Source of the DNA: Struthidea cinerea
Lineage: Eukaryota; Chordata; Aves; Passeriformes; Corcoracidae
Direction: 5' to 3'
Assembly: GCA_013397865.1 (NCBI GenBank)
Contig: VZTI01000603.1
Coordinates: 994,137-1,058,136 of the forward strand
Length of the DNA stretch: 64,000 bases
Shown: positions 60,789 to 64,000 of the stretch, piece after piece
How the letters are laid out: every line of letters begins with the position of its first letter
How positions within the stretch are numbered: position 1 is the first letter of the stretch
The notes under the pieces: model-generated
Databases searched by the model: none
What the model was told of the DNA's origin: nothing
The model's input: only the letters and a program-made list of their open reading frames with translations
Position numbers and translations under genes: made by a program

Positions 60789-63273
60789 AAATTCAGCAGG
60801 AAGGAAAAGAGAATTAAATGGAGATGATTAATCTGTGGAATCACTTTCAAAATTTCATGGTGAAGTTTTTGTTATTAGAAACTGTAAAGCCAGAACAGGA
60901 TATTTGTTCCACACACTTTTCTTCAACTCTGACTATTGCACTTTGGCTAGGAATTGATGCATGGTGTCTCTATGGTTTGAACTTATAATAAAATTGGAGT
61001 GTTCCCTAAAGCCCACCAAAATCTATGAATGGTGTTTATTGATATGGAGAAATAGCTGGCACTTCCAGATGTGATTTGGAATATTGCCTCTCGCTGTGAA
61101 CAAAAAAATCATTTGAACTTTTATTAAAGACTCCAGTTTACAGCTTATGTATGCTTAAGATATTACAGCTACCTGGAGGTTGAGGTCTCTCAGCCACAGG
61201 CAGTAGATCACAGGCATGACTTGATCTTACAGATGCTGCACACATGGAAGCACACATCAAACTGAGAGCATGGTTGATCTGCATGATAGATGCTCTCAGC
61301 TCGAAAGGTGCAAACTTTGAACACCTCTGGTCCTGATGTCCTGTGCTCACACTGGGAGGGAACTCTGCCTAGGCCAACAACTTTAAAAAGAAGAATATTA
61401 AAGTGCCAAGTGCTGTGTGGTTTAGCCAGTTGGTAGTTTGTGCTGCAGACCTCAGCACTGAAGAAGGAAGCTGGTGACTTTACATGGAGCATTCTCATCT
61501 GGTTCCCCTTACTGTACAGAAACACTGACTCCAACATCTTCTGCTCTTGCCACCTGGGTTGCAGATTCTGGCACCTTTGTAGGAGTCCACAGTCTACAAC
61601 AAAGGAAATTATAGCAACACCAGCTTTGAGGTAGAACACTGCTACCTTAAGCCTCGATTATTCAGAAAGACTGGTCTGATTTCACATGTTATTATTCTCC
61701 TTCTTGTTTGCTGCACCAGTGGTTTGTTCCAATGCCTTTCCCCAGGAGGCTGAGCCTGAATTGTATTCCAGGGGCAATTCAGAACCTAGAAGGCAAGCTG
61801 GGTCTCATTTTTGAAAATTAACATTTAACTTTAATTGTTCCTTCCCACGCTACTTTGGAAATTATTCCTCTGTGCAAACTGAACAAAAAAAGAAAAGGTC
61901 ACGTCCAAATGTAGATTTTGAAAAGCCCTGAACTTTAGCTCTAGTTTACCACCTTGTCTTCATCTTAAATATAGCAATAAAAACAAAACAAACCTTTTCT
62001 GCATGCCTGCTTTACATTAGAGCCTTACAAGGAAAGTTATATGTTGTCTGTTTCTTTGCTGAAAAGAAAAATAACCAATTTACTCTTGTGTGGTTCACGG
62101 AAAATAGCCTTGAGAAAATGTTATTGATGTAGTGTATTTATGTAGGGTTGCAAGACAAATTATGCCATCAGCAAATAAGGTCAGAGTAGCAGAGTGAATT
62201 ACTGGCAAAAATAGTTTCCTTGCAAAGGACAAAGGTTGTTTTAAATGCATATAAACCTTGAAGCCATATGAGAAGAAATAATACAGGTTCAGTGGGGAAT
62301 GTAGTATTTTAAAGCTCCCCAAAACTCCATATGATTTTTTTGTGGATGACTATTACCTTTTTAAGAAGGATGAAGAGGCCTGCATGGCAGAATATCTGCC
62401 TGTGATTACTGGGAGGCAGTTTGAGGGCTCCCTTGAAGTGTGATGTAGCTGCTTCAGTTAGACTTCAGACCCTGCCTTCAGAAGGGAGAACATTGCATTT
62501 AGGGATGAGTTCCTATTGCTTCTCATGCAGTCCTAAAGAAGTTAATGTAGTTTTCTACAGTGGGGAAGAAGGAACACATCAATAGATGCCAAACAACCTG
62601 CTTAACCACAGGTATGCACAGGACTACTCTACAGAGAAGAGCACACTCTTTAGTTTTTAACAAAAAAGAATTCTGTTCTACGTTTCTGAATATTTCGTGT
62701 AACTCCTCATTTGTCTGAAAAATGTTTAATACAGGTGCTGCTAAATTATTCCTAGTGCACTTCAAGCTTTTCTGCCAATCATAAGAATGAGCTTTGAAGG
62801 TTTATTTCTGGTCAAGTTCCGGGCTGGCCATATTATTTAAGAAAAAAACCAGTTATTTAAGCAAAAAAATCATTATCACATTAATTTGAAAAATAAACTT
62901 TAAATAAAGCAGCATATTAAGCATGTCAACATTGCTTTGCAGTTGCAATTGGCAATAGCATTTTTTAAAAGAGCAAAGTCATTGCTTATCGGATACACCA
63001 GGGCCCTCAAGCTAAATGTTTCACATGTTTCAATTTGCAAATTTTGGAGAAGACATCAGAAAGAAGATCTTCCCCTTGTTAGAAATGCCCTAACTTTTGG
63101 GAGAGAGCAACACACAGGATGAGTTCACAGGTACAGCCAAAGCCAGGACTGTATTTGCTGCACTGATGCAGCCTCAAGACCATCTGCCCGTGGTGAGAAC
63201 CAGCTTGACAGAACTGATACCAGAGAGGGTGAATTCGAGTGGCCCAGAGCTGAGCCTGTGAAAGAGCTGACAA
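60789..63273. other. Unique non-coding DNA
   Basis: No gene or transposon is recognised. Minus-strand frame 61208-61639 (143 codons) has no known domain. The last part (63100-63270) is more GC-rich but not recognisable. Confidence 0.45.
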
Positions 63274-63730
63274 TGATGCCATGATGATTTTTTGCCTTTT
63301 CTTTTATACCCCTTTTATACCTTTTTATAACTTCTGTACTAGTGTTGTTTAGCCTGCATTCTTGGACTTGTTTGTTAAGCTGGGAGACTCAACATTTTAG
63401 AAGCTTCGTAGTTAGGGATCAGTGTGCCCCAGACACCAAGGTCCTCTCCAGAACACATTTTGTGAACTAAGATAGAACCATCCAGAGGAAGGTTCCTTGG
63501 GGAGGGGGGCTCACTAGAGCCACTCACTGGAGAATCTTTGATAGATATGCTAATTAGTAAGACCTATAATGTGATACCAGATCTTTTGGGGGGGGGGGGG
63601 CATTGCAGTGTGCATTGAGGTGCATTCGACCTGGATGTAGTGCACCTAAGGATCCTTAAAATAAATACCAAGGTAAAATCCCTTTTTCCCTTCTAATCAT
63701 GTTTGATTTTAAGAGCAGGAAAAGGTATAA
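63274..63730 (+). mobile_element. Second copy of the 28017 LTR, opposite orientation
   Basis: Starts TGATGCCATGATGATTTTTTGCC and aligns along its whole length with the reverse complement of 28017-28389, including AAAATAAATACC and AAGAGCAGGAAAAGG near the end. The 3' terminus has decayed (GGTATAA in place of GGCATCA). Flanks ACAA (63270-63273) and ACAC (63731-63734) may be a worn 4-bp duplication. It carries about 85 bp (about 63513-63597) that the other copy lacks, bounded on both sides by G-runs. Confidence 0.9.
63589..63600. repeat. Poly(G) tract, 12 bp
   Basis: A G-homopolymer at the right edge of the segment missing from the 28017 copy. Such runs are prone to sequencing and assembly error. 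Confidence 0.85.
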
Positions 63731-63923
63731 ACACCATCCCTGCAGGTGGTGAAAGTCCCAAAGGCAATCTCCATCCTTATCCCATACCTGACTGGCAGCA
63801 AACACCATGGTTGCATCTGTACAGCTGTTCCACCACATACAGGCTTGAACTCTGACATGCAATGATCTCTTCTGTTCTCAGCACGTTTCTCATCCCAGGC
63901 AACAACTAGACACTGCTGACAGG
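63731..63923. other. Unique spacer
   Basis: About 190 bp between the LTR and the CR1 end, with nothing recognised. Confidence 0.5.
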
Positions 63924-64000
63924 GTCATAGAGTATCCTGAGTTGGAAGGCACCCACCAGGATCAGAGTCTGGCACCCACCAGGATCAGAGTCTGATTTCT
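63924..64000 (-). mobile_element. CR1 LINE 3' end, cut by the window edge
   Basis: GTCATAGAGTATCCTGAGTTGGAAGGCACCCACCAGGATCA is the reversed 3' end of a bird CR1 subfamily (usual form TGAGTTGGAAGGGACCCA). It includes a 23-bp tandem duplication (63948-63993). The element continues beyond the window. Confidence 0.82.
63948..63993. repeat. Perfect 23-bp tandem duplication inside CR1
   Basis: Two identical, adjacent units (63948-63970 and 63971-63993), each starting GGCACCCACC and ending CAGAGTCT. Identity suggests a recent duplication or an assembly error. Confidence 0.93.

Noticed and set aside
61208..61639. 143-codon minus-strand frame
   Set aside because: No recognisable domain and no acceptor or donor at sensible places.
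1..64000. tRNA, rRNA, CRISPR arrays, operons and prokaryotic signals
   Set aside because: None seen; the CR1, LTR and MIR content shows vertebrate nuclear DNA. The only tRNA-like piece is the worn B box of the SINE at 27207.

Overview
This 64 kb window looks like a gene-poor, AT-rich stretch of a bird nuclear genome, either intergenic or inside a very large intron. The strongest evidence for a bird is the repeat content. There are more than a dozen 5'-truncated CR1 LINE copies on both strands, several ending in the typical (ATTCTATG)-like 3' tail. There are also avian-type LTRs, two of which read TGTCC-TGGTTT-like from their 5' end. An old MIR/CORE-type amniote SINE is present. A songbird or related neoavian is my guess from the LTR types, but it is not proven. 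No rRNA, tRNA, CRISPR or bacterial-type gene was seen, and no protein-coding exon can be supported with confidence. Almost every long open frame lies in a repeat, a low-complexity tract, or non-repeat DNA with no recognisable domain. 

Layout: 1-9020 is mostly unique AT-rich DNA with one MIR-like SINE piece. 9023-10110 is an old minus-strand CR1. 11423-11847 is a plus-strand CR1. 12383-12849 holds compound AT microsatellites, with the only ambiguous base (N) at 12811. 14461-15640 is a long minus-strand CR1 that keeps a decayed reverse-transcriptase segment. 16925-18420 is a plus-strand CR1 split by a complete solo LTR (17490-18085) with a 5-bp target duplication. 19756-24051 holds two CR1 pieces, an LTR fragment with an AAT microsatellite, and a fuller LTR of the same family. 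24052-27206 is unique and looks like conserved non-coding DNA. 27207-27456 is the MIR-type SINE. 28017-28389 is a clean solo LTR with a 4-bp target duplication. CR1 pieces follow at 29059, 32430, 35421 and 37718. 38020-59500 is mostly unique, with an old CR1 at about 42830, a plus-strand CR1 at 45920-46628 and several microsatellites. 59500-60788 is a plus-strand CR1 region split by a second solo LTR with a 5-bp duplication (60026-60537). 63274-63730 is a second, inverted copy of the 28017 LTR. The window ends in a CR1 3' end carrying a 23-bp tandem duplication. 

There is no operon or gene system here. What can be read is an insertion history: LTRs jumped into older CR1 copies, solo LTRs formed by recombination, and microsatellites grew inside or beside them. 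The best biological leads are long repeat-free tracts that resemble vertebrate conserved non-coding elements, and two short coding-like frames (22300-22497 minus, 54194-54481 plus). None of these can be confirmed without alignment to other genomes or RNA data.
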